Positions 7,863 through 16,629 are shown, counted from the stretch's first letter. The stretch is 64,000 nucleotides of DNA from Clostridium ljungdahlii DSM 13528 (GCF_000143685.1 NC_014328.1:1798001-1862000); one strand, 5' to 3'. Made by a program: numbers and translations. The notes: generated by a model not told the origin, from the sequence alone.

Positions 7863-9152
7863 ATGGGGCGAAATAAGAATTTTTATTTTCAGAATCGTTA
7901 TTTCATTTCAGGTGTCAGATTTTCAACGGTTTTAGAAAAAACTGAAAATATGGGAAAAACTGCAATAAGTATAACTAAAGAATATGGAATTGATAGCAAT
8001 ATAAGTTGGAGATTTAAAAAGCTTGACAAAGATAAAAATGAAAAAGGGAACTTGCAAATTGATTTGAGTCAAGTAAATATTAATACAACCACAGAACCAG
8101 TATGGATGAATGTAGATGATAAAATTATCCATATAGCAAAACAAATGATAGATGAAGGTTTAAGTGATGAAGAAATATCAAGCAAAATTTATTCAAGATT
8201 AAAGGAAGGTGGAGTAAATATGGAAAATAAAAAAATAATTAAAAATATAAGTGCAGATATTGGAAATAACTATGCAAAGGGAAGTATAGATGATAAGGTT
8301 CTTAGTTTTGTAAATAAAGTAAGAAAAGAAAGACAAGTTAATAAATTAGCAGATAATGATTACATTCAATTAAGTGATGAACAAGGATATTATGTTATAG
8401 CTAATGATGATGATAAGTTTGAAGAAAGCCAATCTAAGAAGGATAAAAATTTCATACCAACTCTTTACTATTTGATTTGCAGAGCTTTATTTTTAGATGA
8501 AATAGATGCAGACGAAGTTGATGTAAATTTATCTATGCTTACACCAATTAACCAAGCTAATGAAACGCAAGAATATATTAACAAAATAAAGGAAAAAGAT
8601 AGCTATATGTGTAGCTATAGAATTAACAATAATGAAAATACTGTAATTATAAATATAAAGAATGTAGAAATGTTTTTGGAAGGGGTTGCAAGTTTACCGT
8701 TAATTGAAAATCATGTTGGGATGCAAAGTATCTGTGACGTGGGCTCAAAAACGATAAATGTCATAAAAGCAAGAAAAAATCGTATTCTTACTGTAGATAC
8801 AATTGATGATTTAGGTACTTTTGAATATTATGACAAGCTTATAAACAAGATTGATAACAGAACGGTAAACATATCTAATATACAGCAATTAATAGAAGAT
8901 GGGATTTGCAGTCATGATAAAAGTTTATTAAAGGAATATCTAAAAAAAGTATTAAGTGAAACAAATAAGGTTGTAAAATTTGATACTTGTGTCAATGTTA
9001 ATTTTACAGGTGGTGCTATGGAATTATTTAAATCACAAGGGCTTAATTTTGAAAAAGGTAATATTAAAGTAATGGAAGATCCAGTATTTACAAACGTAAG
9101 AGGTTCTAAGAAGTTTTTAGATACTAAATATAAAATAGCAGCAGGTGAATAA
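7863..9152 (+). CDS. Actin-like ATPase (ParM/Alp type) with extra N-terminal region
   Basis: Residues about 120-429 show the actin-fold landmarks of ParM-like segregation proteins. Phosphate-1 is ISADIGNNYAKG (D132), phosphate-2 is DVGSKTINVI (D292), the adenosine loop is FTGGAMELF (G383-G384), and FTNVRGSKKF lies at the C-terminus as in ParM. Such proteins form ATP-driven filaments that push or position DNA. The first 119 residues are an unrelated extension (NKNFYFQNRYFISGVRF). ATG 8220 has its own ribosome site (AAGGTGGAG), so a 310-residue protein of normal ParM length may also be made. A ribbon-helix-helix partner starts 3 bp after the stop. The family call is by motif and context. Confidence 0.72.
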   Translation: MGRNKNFYFQNRYFISGVRFSTVLEKTENMGKTAISITKEYGIDSNISWRFKKLDKDKNEKGNLQIDLSQVNINTTTEPVWMNVDDKIIHIAKQMIDEGLSDEEISSKIYSRLKEGGVNMENKKIIKNISADIGNNYAKGSIDDKVLSFVNKVRKERQVNKLADNDYIQLSDEQGYYVIANDDDKFEESQSKKDKNFIPTLYYLICRALFLDEIDADEVDVNLSMLTPINQANETQEYINKIKEKDSYMCSYRINNNENTVIINIKNVEMFLEGVASLPLIENHVGMQSICDVGSKTINVIKARKNRILTVDTIDDLGTFEYYDKLINKIDNRTVNISNIQQLIEDGICSHDKSLLKEYLKKVLSETNKVVKFDTCVNVNFTGGAMELFKSQGLNFEKGNIKVMEDPVFTNVRGSKKFLDTKYKIAAGE

Positions 9153-9154
9153 TA

Positions 9155-9643
9155 ATGGCTGATGATAGAAGAGTTAATATGTATTTTTCTGAAAGGAAAT
9201 TTATTGATGATGCTATATATCAGTATTTTAAAGATATGTCCAATAAGCAGGACGTTATGAAGATGGTTTTATATGAGTATGTTAAAAGTAAAAATGCTGC
9301 ATATCAAAATTTCGTTACGGAAACTACAAAAAAAGTACATGAAAATAGCACTAATACTACACATAAAAGTGTAAATGCAGTTACTAATAATTCACGTAAA
9401 AAACACAAAGACGTTACGAAAAAGACACAAGAATCACACAATAATGTTACTAAAGGTACACCGATTAGTGAAAATATAGTTACCGATAATACACAAAAAG
9501 AAACTAAATCTACTCAAACTGGTGATAAGTTTAATGCTGATGATTTTATAACCGAAGAAAAAGTTGAAAATAAAGATGCAAATGAAAATGAATTTGATTT
9601 AATGGCTATATGGAAATCACAAGATAGTTTTATGAATAAATAG
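9155..9643 (+). CDS. Ribbon-helix-helix protein, likely ParR-type partner of the actin
   Basis: Residues 1-50 read as a ribbon-helix-helix DNA-binding domain (RRVNMYFSERKFIDDAIYQY, then a second helix DVMKMVLYEYV). Residues about 60-130 are a Thr/Asn/Lys-rich low-complexity linker with recurring VT/NT units. The acidic tail ends FDLMAIWKSQDSFM, a plausible hydrophobic peptide for contact with a filament end, as ParR C-termini do. It starts 3 bp after the actin gene, the standard parM-parR arrangement. The centromere it would bind is not identified. Confidence 0.65.
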   Translation: MADDRRVNMYFSERKFIDDAIYQYFKDMSNKQDVMKMVLYEYVKSKNAAYQNFVTETTKKVHENSTNTTHKSVNAVTNNSRKKHKDVTKKTQESHNNVTKGTPISENIVTDNTQKETKSTQTGDKFNADDFITEEKVENKDANENEFDLMAIWKSQDSFMNK

Positions 9644-9649
9644 TGGCTA

Positions 9650-9677
9650 TAGGAGGACAAACTATCTTGTCCTTCCT
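9650..9677 (+). promoter_or_regulatory. Hairpin between parR-like and RNA polymerase genes
   Basis: AGGAGGACAA pairs with TTGTCCTTCCT, one bulge, no T-run. It may modulate read-through or protect mRNA ends ahead of the polymerase gene. Confidence 0.4.
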
Positions 9678-9724
9678 GAATCTTATTATAAAAATGGGTT
9701 AAAAAATTTAAAGGGGGATAATGA

Positions 9725-12700
9725 ATGGCAGAAGATAAAATGTATAAAATTTTAAGATTGAAACTAAAGAATTGTAAGAGAATGGTTAACAAAGAAGGAA
9801 AGCAAATAGGTGTAGAAATCAGAATTAATGAAAACAAGTTAAGAAAATCAATGACTTTGGTAAAAGAACCTGAAACAATTAGAATTATTAAAACTTTAGC
9901 ACCTGATAGAAATAGTGAAGATTTGAATGGATTTACTTATGTTAAAGATCTAATTACTATGTCAGTTAATATTGATAAATATAGAGATATTATAAAATCT
10001 AATTATGGATTGGTTAATATAATATTTACACGAAAGCCAAAGCTAAATTATAAAAAATTTAATAGCAAAATTAGCAGCAAAGACTTTAATCATATAAGCA
10101 ATAAATCTTTAGAAAAATACAAATATAATATAAATATAGAATATAAAAATGAATTATTTAAAAGATTAATGGCTAGTTCGGGCAATGTTAGGAATAAGAA
10201 AGTAGTATTTATAAGAGAAAAATTATTTGATAAGACGAATGAAATTCTATTGTGTGGTCTTCCAGAAGATATGGAACATCCTGCATTTAGTAAATATAAT
10301 TCTTACTATGCTATGGCTTCTACGGATAGTATACCAGTTACAACTCCCAATTTTGTTGTCATAGATGATTATACAAGAAAAATAGAAGAAGTTTTTGATT
10401 ATGTTAAGGAAAAAGAAAAAGTAAGTAAAAAGGATAAGGATAATTATGAAATTGAAGAAGGTACTGAAAAAAGTAAGATTGAAATAACTCCTTTTGATGG
10501 TGCAGGACTGGTTGATGTAAGTTTAGCTGAACAATGGAAGAAAGATATAGGACTTGATTACTTGCCTTCTAGTTGGCAATTTAGAGCCATCCCAGGGATT
10601 AAAGGAGATGTATATACCTTTGACTTAAAGAAGTTTGCAAAGGAATTTAAAAGCGAAATTAAAGATGTATTTGGACAAACATGGGATTTATTCAAAGATA
10701 ACATTAATATGATTCTGACTAAAAGCCAATTTAAATTTTATAAGCAATATAAAGCAAATTTTGGTGAAGAAAAAGCTTTTAAAACATGGGAAGATAATTT
10801 TTACAAGGAATTACATGGATATAAAAGGACATTTAATATATCTAAATATTCAGAAAAAAATTTAAAGCATGAAGCTTTATTGAGTTATCAACCAATTCAA
10901 TCATTAGAATTATCAGATAATGATATTAAAAATTTGTGCAGTAGAACAGTTAAAAAGATTAAAAAAATAAGTACGGATGTAAATGAATTTTTAAAGTATA
11001 GAGGTGTAATTAATTCTCAAGAAAATGAAATAGGGGAACTTATATGTCAGAAAAGGATACCTCCATATTATAAGGCATTAAATGAAAACAAAGATTTATT
11101 TTATGATGATTATATCCAACAAAAAATTAAGGATGATATAAAAGGTTTTAAAAAAAGAACACTTAAAGGATGTATTTTTGTACCAGGTAATTATCAAACT
11201 TTAATACCAGATGTATTTGCACTAGCACAATATGCTTTTGGATTAAAAGTTACAGGTGGATTAAAAGCTAATACAGTATATTCGGAATATTGGGTTGATG
11301 AATATATAAATTTCTTTGCTAAAAAATTAAATAGTAAAAAAGAAAATATGAAATGTGGATATGATTACAATAAGTATTTATCAATGAAAGAAAAACTTAG
11401 AAAATTAAGAGATGGAAAAATTAAAGAATTAAATATGAAGATTGATGTTATAAGGTTTCCTCATGTTAGCAATGAACATTTTCCAGTTACCGTTGTAAAT
11501 CAACCTAATGATTATTATAAATATATGACTGAAGGAATAGTTACTTCTATGTATGATAGTTTAGCTTTACATATTGGGGGAGCTGACTATGATAACGACC
11601 ATGTACTTAGTACAAATGACCAGACTCTTGTAAGATGTTCAGTAGAGCAAAAAACAAATACTATAGTCCCAATATCATTAAAAGATCAAGAAAATGATGA
11701 CAATAAGATGCATAAAATAACTGATATGGATGAAATAATAGATACAGATATTAGGGGCATGAGCAATAATATAGGAAAAGCCGTAAATAAAATAACTAAG
11801 TTATGGAGTGTAGTTCCTAAAGATGATGATGAAAAAATTAAAGTAAGAAGATATATTAAAATTATGAGTGTCGTATGCAGTAAAATAATAGATTTTGCGA
11901 AAACTGGTAAAGCTGCAACTATCCCTTGTGAAATTGAAGAATATTTAAAAGATATTCAAAAGCCATATTTTCAAAGATATATATACAACCATGAAGTTAG
12001 TAGAGAAAAAATAATGAATGAAAATAGAGAGCTGTATGGTGAAGATAAGAAGTTTATATTTTCTGATACCAATTGTGTAATGAATAGATTATGTCACTAT
12101 ATGGAAAAGGAAATAGCTAATATAGATGATGAATTAAAAAAGAATAAAGAAGAACAGCTTGAAGAAAAAGCAGAAGATATTACTTGTTTCTATAGTGAGA
12201 AAAATACAGAGCAATTTAAAGATAAGAAATATGATAATAGCGTGTCATACACAAAATATATAAAACCTTTGCTAAAAGATTTAAAGAAAGAATATGATGA
12301 AATATCTAAGTATAACAGTCAGGAAAATAATAATATATTTTGTAGTAGTGATATAAAACAAGAACATGATGATAGATATAAAATATTTTATACTTATGCA
12401 AAGATGGAACTGATGAATATTTTAGAACATAAAGAATTAAAATTGATTAAAGAAAAGTTACTTGATTTTATTGTATTTGCTTTTTACAGAGATAAAGATT
12501 TTAATAAATTAGATAAGTCTTTATTATGGAATTGTTTTGGTAGTGAACTATCTTGCAGGATAAAAGGAAAATCTCTTATAGTAAAAAAATCTAAATTAAC
12601 TTACGAAGATAGAAGAGAGAAAATATCAAAACTTAAGAAGATCAATAATAAAAAGAATAAAATTTATATTAGTATATTTAAGAATGAAGAAAAAGATAAA

Positions 12701-13075
12701 CAAGTAGAAATTTTTGATAGTGAATTAGATGTTTTCAAAAATATAGGGAATAAAGATGAAAGAAACCTTCTTAAAGCATTATATATTATAAGTAAATTTA
12801 ATAAGGTTTTTAAAGGAAATTTTAAATTTGAAATCGAGAAAAATAAAAAAGATGCAATTACTAAAACACATATGTGTAAGTTAGCAGATATTGATGCTAG
12901 AAAATACCCTAATATATTGAAAAAAGTTATAACAAAACATGAAGACATTGTTACTATAGAACCTAGTAAGGATTATTCAAAAATTATTTGTGAATTTAAA
13001 AAAGATAAGTTCAGTAAAAATGGAAATAGCAAAAAATATACAGACATTAATGAATGCAGAAGTAGATTTAAATAA
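9725..13075 (+). CDS. Single-subunit RNA polymerase, YonO/QDE-1-like (two-barrel)
   Basis: This 1116-residue protein fits the YonO class: one-chain DNA-directed RNA polymerases distantly related to multisubunit RNAP and eukaryotic RNAi polymerases. First barrel: PFDGAGLVDVSLAEQW (D258) leads to SSWQFRAIPGIKGD, the DG-G-V and QxR-GxKG pattern of the family. Second barrel: VTVVNQPNDYYKYMTEGIV leads to the metal-binding loop GGADYDNDHV (D621, D623, D625), a variant of DxDGD with Asn for Gly. The rest is Lys-rich and helical. In SPbeta, YonO transcribes late genes, and here the gene sits just before the capsid region. It starts at an ATG behind AAGGGGG. Assignment is by motif; activity is not shown. 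Confidence 0.82.
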   Translation: MAEDKMYKILRLKLKNCKRMVNKEGKQIGVEIRINENKLRKSMTLVKEPETIRIIKTLAPDRNSEDLNGFTYVKDLITMSVNIDKYRDIIKSNYGLVNIIFTRKPKLNYKKFNSKISSKDFNHISNKSLEKYKYNINIEYKNELFKRLMASSGNVRNKKVVFIREKLFDKTNEILLCGLPEDMEHPAFSKYNSYYAMASTDSIPVTTPNFVVIDDYTRKIEEVFDYVKEKEKVSKKDKDNYEIEEGTEKSKIEITPFDGAGLVDVSLAEQWKKDIGLDYLPSSWQFRAIPGIKGDVYTFDLKKFAKEFKSEIKDVFGQTWDLFKDNINMILTKSQFKFYKQYKANFGEEKAFKTWEDNFYKELHGYKRTFNISKYSEKNLKHEALLSYQPIQSLELSDNDIKNLCSRTVKKIKKISTDVNEFLKYRGVINSQENEIGELICQKRIPPYYKALNENKDLFYDDYIQQKIKDDIKGFKKRTLKGCIFVPGNYQTLIPDVFALAQYAFGLKVTGGLKANTVYSEYWVDEYINFFAKKLNSKKENMKCGYDYNKYLSMKEKLRKLRDGKIKELNMKIDVIRFPHVSNEHFPVTVVNQPNDYYKYMTEGIVTSMYDSLALHIGGADYDNDHVLSTNDQTLVRCSVEQKTNTIVPISLKDQENDDNKMHKITDMDEIIDTDIRGMSNNIGKAVNKITKLWSVVPKDDDEKIKVRRYIKIMSVVCSKIIDFAKTGKAATIPCEIEEYLKDIQKPYFQRYIYNHEVSREKIMNENRELYGEDKKFIFSDTNCVMNRLCHYMEKEIANIDDELKKNKEEQLEEKAEDITCFYSEKNTEQFKDKKYDNSVSYTKYIKPLLKDLKKEYDEISKYNSQENNNIFCSSDIKQEHDDRYKIFYTYAKMELMNILEHKELKLIKEKLLDFIVFAFYRDKDFNKLDKSLLWNCFGSELSCRIKGKSLIVKKSKLTYEDRREKISKLKKINNKKNKIYISIFKNEEKDKQVEIFDSELDVFKNIGNKDERNLLKALYIISKFNKVFKGNFKFEIEKNKKDAITKTHMCKLADIDARKYPNILKKVITKHEDIVTIEPSKDYSKIICEFKKDKFSKNGNSKKYTDINECRSRFK

Positions 13076-13189
13076 GAACCCTAAAATAAATTGATGTGTA
13101 AAAACATATAAAGTCATTTAATAATAATGATTTTATGATACACTTGTAAATTTTACTATAGGAAAAAGATAGGTACACCCTATCTCACC

Positions 13190-13220
13190 GACATTATACA
13201 TTTTATTAATGTATAATGTC
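13190..13220. repeat. Perfect 12-bp inverted repeat after the polymerase gene
   Basis: GACATTATACAT and ATGTATAATGTC flank a 7-nt loop, with no T-run. It is either an operator-like dyad or the stem of a terminator for the polymerase transcript. It lies 43 bp before the promoter of the small-RNA locus. Confidence 0.6.
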
Positions 13221-13262
13221 AAGTGTTTATAAAACAATTTTTAAATTTATTGTGTTATATGA

Positions 13263-13450
13263 TTGACATATTTTATTGGTAACTTTGTTAATTTCAAGGG
13301 GTTCAAGTCCCCCTTCCTCGAAAACAAATGAGAAATTAACTGGGCAACGGGAATTTATACGTTGTAAGTATCATGATAATTAAATGATGATACTTTAATT
13401 TTGATTACAAGAAGTGAGGGTAAGCATTTATTACTTACTCTCCTTTTTTC
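13263..13450 (+). ncRNA. Candidate small RNA with a tRNA-like T-arm
   Basis: A promoter (TTGACA 13263-13268, 17 bases, TGTTAA) precedes about 150 nt without a coding frame. The RNA would begin near 13298 with GGGGTTCAAGTCCCCC, which matches a tRNA T-stem and B-box, then TTCCTCGA like an acceptor end. No matching 5' tRNA half is present. It continues with a GTATCAT/ATGATAC stem and ends at a terminator (GAGGGTAAG/CTTACTCTC, six Ts, 13416-13450). It separates the polymerase gene from the capsid operon. Confidence 0.5.
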
Positions 13451-13550
13451 TTTTTAGCACAAAATAAGCTAAAATTAATTAAATAAAATGCTAGAACGGT
13501 TGATATTACTATATTAATAAATAAAATTAAGCACAAGGGAGAGAGGAAGG

Positions 13551-13748
13551 ATGAATGATGAGATAATTGATATGATAAGACAAAAAATAATTTACTTGAA
13601 AAAAGAAAAAGGTGTTACATATCAGTTTATGGCTGATAAATCTGGAGAAGGGGTAACTAGATTTGATATCGCACATTTAGTTACTGATAATAGGAAAATA
13701 GGTAAAAGCAAATTTAAAAAATTAGCAAAATTTATATTAAATTATTAA
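13551..13748 (+). CDS. Small helix-turn-helix protein, 65 residues
   Basis: GGGAGAGAGGAAGG precedes the ATG. It looks like a minimal XRE-type HTH: TYQFMADKSGEGVTRFDIAH, then a basic helix KIGKSKFKKLAKFI. It is the first gene of the scaffold/capsid transcription unit, so it may regulate it. Family assignment is tentative. Confidence 0.55.
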   Translation: MNDEIIDMIRQKIIYLKKEKGVTYQFMADKSGEGVTRFDIAHLVTDNRKIGKSKFKKLAKFILNY

Positions 13749-13764
13749 AAGGAGAGTGAACATT

Positions 13765-14082
13765 TTGAAGTTAGAAGAAAAAAGAAAAGCAAGAGAAGAA
13801 GAATTAAAAAAGAAGCCGACAGATGAATTATATGATTATATTTTTAAGAAAAAGTATACTGAAAGCCAACTGGATTTATATTTTGACATAATTGAAAATC
13901 AAAAATACTTTATTAATGAACTAAATAATGTTTGTAATGAACAAAATAAGATGATAAGAGATATTTTTGATGCTAAACATTGTCAAGACAATATACTTGA
14001 AGCCGCAGCAAAAGCCGAAAATATTCAATCAAAATTGCAAGAGATTTCAGATGAAATGAATAACAGAGAAGGAGAGGAATAA
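13765..14082 (+). CDS. Hypothetical coiled-coil phage protein, 105 residues
   Basis: TTG 13765 is chosen because AAAGGAG lies 10 bases upstream; the in-frame GTG at 13756 would abut that site. The protein is helical and highly charged throughout (EEKRKAREEELKKKPTDELY), with probable coiled coils at both ends. It lies in the operon leading to the scaffold and capsid genes. Function is unknown. Confidence 0.6.
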   Translation: MKLEEKRKAREEELKKKPTDELYDYIFKKKYTESQLDLYFDIIENQKYFINELNNVCNEQNKMIRDIFDAKHCQDNILEAAAKAENIQSKLQEISDEMNNREGEE

Positions 14083-14084
14083 TT

Positions 14085-14666
14085 TTGAAAATAAGTGATT
14101 TTAACAAGGATAGGGAACTACAATTTTATGTTGATGAATCAGGCAAGGAACAATCCAAAATAGTAGAACCAACAGCACTAGAAGGTAAAATTAAATTTCA
14201 TGCTTTAAATAAGGAGATACTGAATAAAGTAAGTGCTGCAATTAATAGAAAAGCAATTGAATATGATGAGTTGACTTATAAGGTAATTCCCATAATTACA
14301 AATGTAGAAATGGATATATCACTTCAGGATTTTAAAGCATTATTAAGTTTGCCACCAAATAATTTATTTATAAATTTTATTGACCAGATTAATAATGAAT
14401 TTATAAATTTAGTCCAGAGGGTAAATAAATTTAAGCAAGATATAAGTAAGGTAAATGATGAAATTAATAAAAGTATCGAGAGTCTTCCAAAAGAATTAAA
14501 AGATAAGGTTGAGGAAGCAAAACTTACAGATGAAGAAAAATTAGCAAAAATAGAACAATTATATTCTGAAGAAAAGGACACCAAAAAGAAACATGACTTA
14601 TTATTAGAATTAGCTAAATTACAATCAATCCTAGATAGAAAAAAGAATAATGAAGGAGAAATGTAA
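14085..14666 (+). CDS. Hypothetical phage structural-region protein, 193 residues
   Basis: It starts at TTG behind GGAGAGGAA. The N-terminal half is compact (IKFHALNKEILNKVSAAINR; DISLQDFKALLSLPPNNL is close by). The C-terminal half is a long coiled coil rich in Lys, Glu and Ser. No family is recognised. Its place two genes before the scaffold suggests a virion-assembly or minor virion role, which is inference. The next gene starts 2 bp after its stop. Confidence 0.6.
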   Translation: MKISDFNKDRELQFYVDESGKEQSKIVEPTALEGKIKFHALNKEILNKVSAAINRKAIEYDELTYKVIPIITNVEMDISLQDFKALLSLPPNNLFINFIDQINNEFINLVQRVNKFKQDISKVNDEINKSIESLPKELKDKVEEAKLTDEEKLAKIEQLYSEEKDTKKKHDLLLELAKLQSILDRKKNNEGEM

Positions 14667-14667
14667 T

Positions 14668-14892
14668 ATGGCAAAATATAATGGTGTATATAGTTTTGAA
14701 GGAGATAAAGCAATTTTTATTGATAACAATGATAATGAGTTAGAGATTAAAACTAAGCATATAAATGGAGAAGATTTAATTTCTTTGAATGAAGCTGAAA
14801 AATTAGCAAGGTGGGCTATAAAGAATGGCAATTTAAAAGGATACGATTTACTAGAAAAGGTTAATATAGCAAGAATCAGATATTGTAAATAA
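14668..14892 (+). CDS. Hypothetical small phage protein, 74 residues
   Basis: The ATG at 14668 follows GGAGAAAT at normal spacing; an upstream in-frame ATG at 14650 overlaps the previous gene. YSFEGDKAIFIDNNDNELEI is beta-like, then SLNEAEKLARWAIKNGNLKG is helical. No family is recognised. It belongs to the capsid-region operon. Confidence 0.6.
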   Translation: MAKYNGVYSFEGDKAIFIDNNDNELEIKTKHINGEDLISLNEAEKLARWAIKNGNLKGYDLLEKVNIARIRYCK

Positions 14893-14917
14893 TAAAAATT
14901 TAAAATAAATAAGGGCT

Positions 14918-14950
14918 TGATATAAAAACTTGTATAAGGGTTTATATCAA
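14918..14950 (+). promoter_or_regulatory. Perfect 10-bp hairpin before the scaffold gene
   Basis: TTGATATAAA pairs with TTTATATCAA around a 13-nt loop. No T-run follows, so it is more likely an RNA-processing or stability element than a terminator. Confidence 0.45.
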
Positions 14951-14975
14951 AGAACTTGAAAGGATGGATAATAAT

Positions 14976-15542
14976 ATGGATTTTAAAGAATTAGGTTTAT
15001 CAGATGAACAATCTGCAAAAATAACAGAATATGTTACAGGAGAGGTTTCAAAAGCTAAAGAAGGATTTAAGGACTATGTATCTCAAGAAGACTTAAATAA
15101 AAGTATTCAATCTGAAACTGATAAAGTAAGAACTGAGTATAGTAAGAAATTAAAGGATGCTACAGACGAATTGAATAAGTACAAGCCAGTAGAGAAATCT
15201 GATGGTGAAATTGAAATGGAAAAACGTCTTAAAGTGTTGGAAGACAAGGAAAAAGAAGTTGCTCAGAAAGAGAAGGTTATGAATATTTCCAATAAATTAG
15301 AAGAGAGGGGGCTACCAAAACAACTAAGCAAATATTTAGTAGGTGCAGAGGATTTAGAAACTTCTATGGCAGAAATAAAAGAATTATTCAATAATGCTCA
15401 AATTCAAAATGGCTTCAAACCAGATAGCCATAAATCTAAAGAAGATAGTATTACTAAAGAACAGTTCCAAAAGATGGGACTAATGGACAGAATGAATTTA
15501 TTCAAAACAAATCAGGAATTATACGAAAAATTAAGCAAATAA
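14976..15542 (+). CDS. Capsid scaffolding protein
   Basis: A 188-residue, almost wholly helical, charged protein (EKRLKVLEDKEKEVAQKEKV) of the GP20/DUF4355 scaffold type: an N-terminal segment, a central coiled coil, and a C-terminal capsid-binding helix (SITKEQFQKMGLMDRMNLF). It lies directly before the major capsid gene, the usual arrangement. ATG 14976 is preferred because AAAGGATGG lies before it; ATG 14964 has no usable spacing. Scaffolds guide procapsid assembly and are then lost. Confidence 0.8.
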   Translation: MDFKELGLSDEQSAKITEYVTGEVSKAKEGFKDYVSQEDLNKSIQSETDKVRTEYSKKLKDATDELNKYKPVEKSDGEIEMEKRLKVLEDKEKEVAQKEKVMNISNKLEERGLPKQLSKYLVGAEDLETSMAEIKELFNNAQIQNGFKPDSHKSKEDSITKEQFQKMGLMDRMNLFKTNQELYEKLSK

Positions 15543-15578
15543 AAAGTTACTTATCTATAAAAGATAGGTGGCTTTTTT
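15543..15578 (+). terminator. Terminator/attenuator between scaffold and capsid genes
   Basis: AAGTTACTTATCT pairs with AGATAGGTGGCTT, then six Ts. Its position inside the head operon would lower or decouple downstream expression, or mark an RNA-processing point. Confidence 0.7.
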
Positions 15579-15619
15579 ATTATAATCAAAATTTTAAATA
15601 AGAAAGGAAATGATATTTT

Positions 15620-16450
15620 ATGACACTTATAATACCTCAAGTATATAGCCAAATAGTAAGAGAAAAATTTTTAGGTAAAATAAGGGTTGCTTTACTTGCA
15701 ACACCTATAGGTGATTTACCAGAATTTGCACAACAGGGAGATACAATACATTTTCCTAAATGGAAAATAATAGGAGATGCAACAGAAGTTGTTAAAGGTA
15801 CTCAATCTGCAATAGAAACATTAGATCAGGATGATTCTACTGCAAAAATTAAATTCATTGATAAAATTGTTAGATGCTATGACTATGATAGTGTTACCGA
15901 AATTGGTAATCAGTTAGAAGAAGCTTCAAGCCAACAAGCTGTAGTATTTGCGAGGGCATTAGATACAGATTTATGCACAGAAGCTTCAACTACAGATCTT
16001 AAAACTGCTACAGCAAGTGCGACAGCTATAACAGCAGCAGAATTAGATACTGCATTAGCTAATTATGGTGATGATGCTGATGTGGATGATATGGCAGGAA
16101 TTGTTGTAAATAGTAGAATAGATAGTTCTTTCTATTCAATGGATGAATTTGTTGATGTGAATAAAACATTTACACAGACAGGAAATGGTATAGTTAGAAA
16201 TGGTATGATTGGTTATTTTAGGGGAATACCAGTTTTTCATAGTAATCATGGTACTTTTGATTCTACTACAAATGAGTGTAAATCATTCATTATAAAGAAA
16301 GATGCACTTGGTTATAAGGAAAAGAAGGCAATAAACATAGTAGAAGAACGTGAAGAAAAACTTCATTGTTCTGATATTGTGGGTTCGTATATGTACGCAG
16401 TTAAAATGCTTACAGATGGAATAATTATGCTTAAAAAGACCATAGCATAA
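15620..16450 (+). CDS. Major capsid protein (N4-gp56/HK97-fold type)
   Basis: This 276-residue protein has the features of N4-gp56/P22-like coat proteins: an N-terminal arm (IIPQVYSQIVREKFLGKIRV), a beta segment with GDTIHFPKWKIIGDA, a variable alanine/threonine region at residues about 120-150, and the conserved late segment RGIPVFHSNHGTF near residue 205. It ends in strands that close the P domain. The start follows AGAAAGGAAATG. Placement right after the scaffold gene supports the call. Terminase and portal are encoded 16 kb downstream rather than next to it. Confidence 0.85.
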   Translation: MTLIIPQVYSQIVREKFLGKIRVALLATPIGDLPEFAQQGDTIHFPKWKIIGDATEVVKGTQSAIETLDQDDSTAKIKFIDKIVRCYDYDSVTEIGNQLEEASSQQAVVFARALDTDLCTEASTTDLKTATASATAITAAELDTALANYGDDADVDDMAGIVVNSRIDSSFYSMDEFVDVNKTFTQTGNGIVRNGMIGYFRGIPVFHSNHGTFDSTTNECKSFIIKKDALGYKEKKAINIVEEREEKLHCSDIVGSYMYAVKMLTDGIIMLKKTIA

Positions 16451-16470
16451 TTAATTTATACATATTTAAG

Positions 16471-16586
16471 AAGTAAGAATTTATGTTAAATAAGAATAAA
16501 TAACAGGAACAGGGTAAAGTATATTATATATTTTTACCTTATTTTTATTATTTACTCTTATTTAGTGTAGGTTCTTACTTTTTTTA
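16471..16586 (+). terminator. Long nested terminator hairpin after the capsid gene
   Basis: AAGTAAGAA pairs with TTCTTACTT (16471/16572). A 17-bp stem starting TAAATAAGA pairs with 16548-16564 with one mismatch. GGGTAAA pairs with TTTACC in the core, and seven Ts follow. An alternative pairing exists: ATTTATGTTAA (16479-16489) is complementary to TTAACATAAAT at 16595-16605. The shape resembles the hairpin at 5957-6066. Confidence 0.75.
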
Positions 16587-16629
16587 GTGATTTTGTTAAC
16601 ATAAATCAATTAATTAAGGAGCGTTTTGT

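Noticed and set aside
7932..8144. Leftward frame inside the actin gene
   Set aside because: It lacks a ribosome site and lies antisense to a motif-supported gene; treated as a shadow, as are the similar antisense frames in the tape measure gene.
13290..13325. A complete tRNA gene
   Set aside because: Only the T-arm and an acceptor-like 3' end are visible; no complementary 5' acceptor strand, D-arm or anticodon arm lies upstream.
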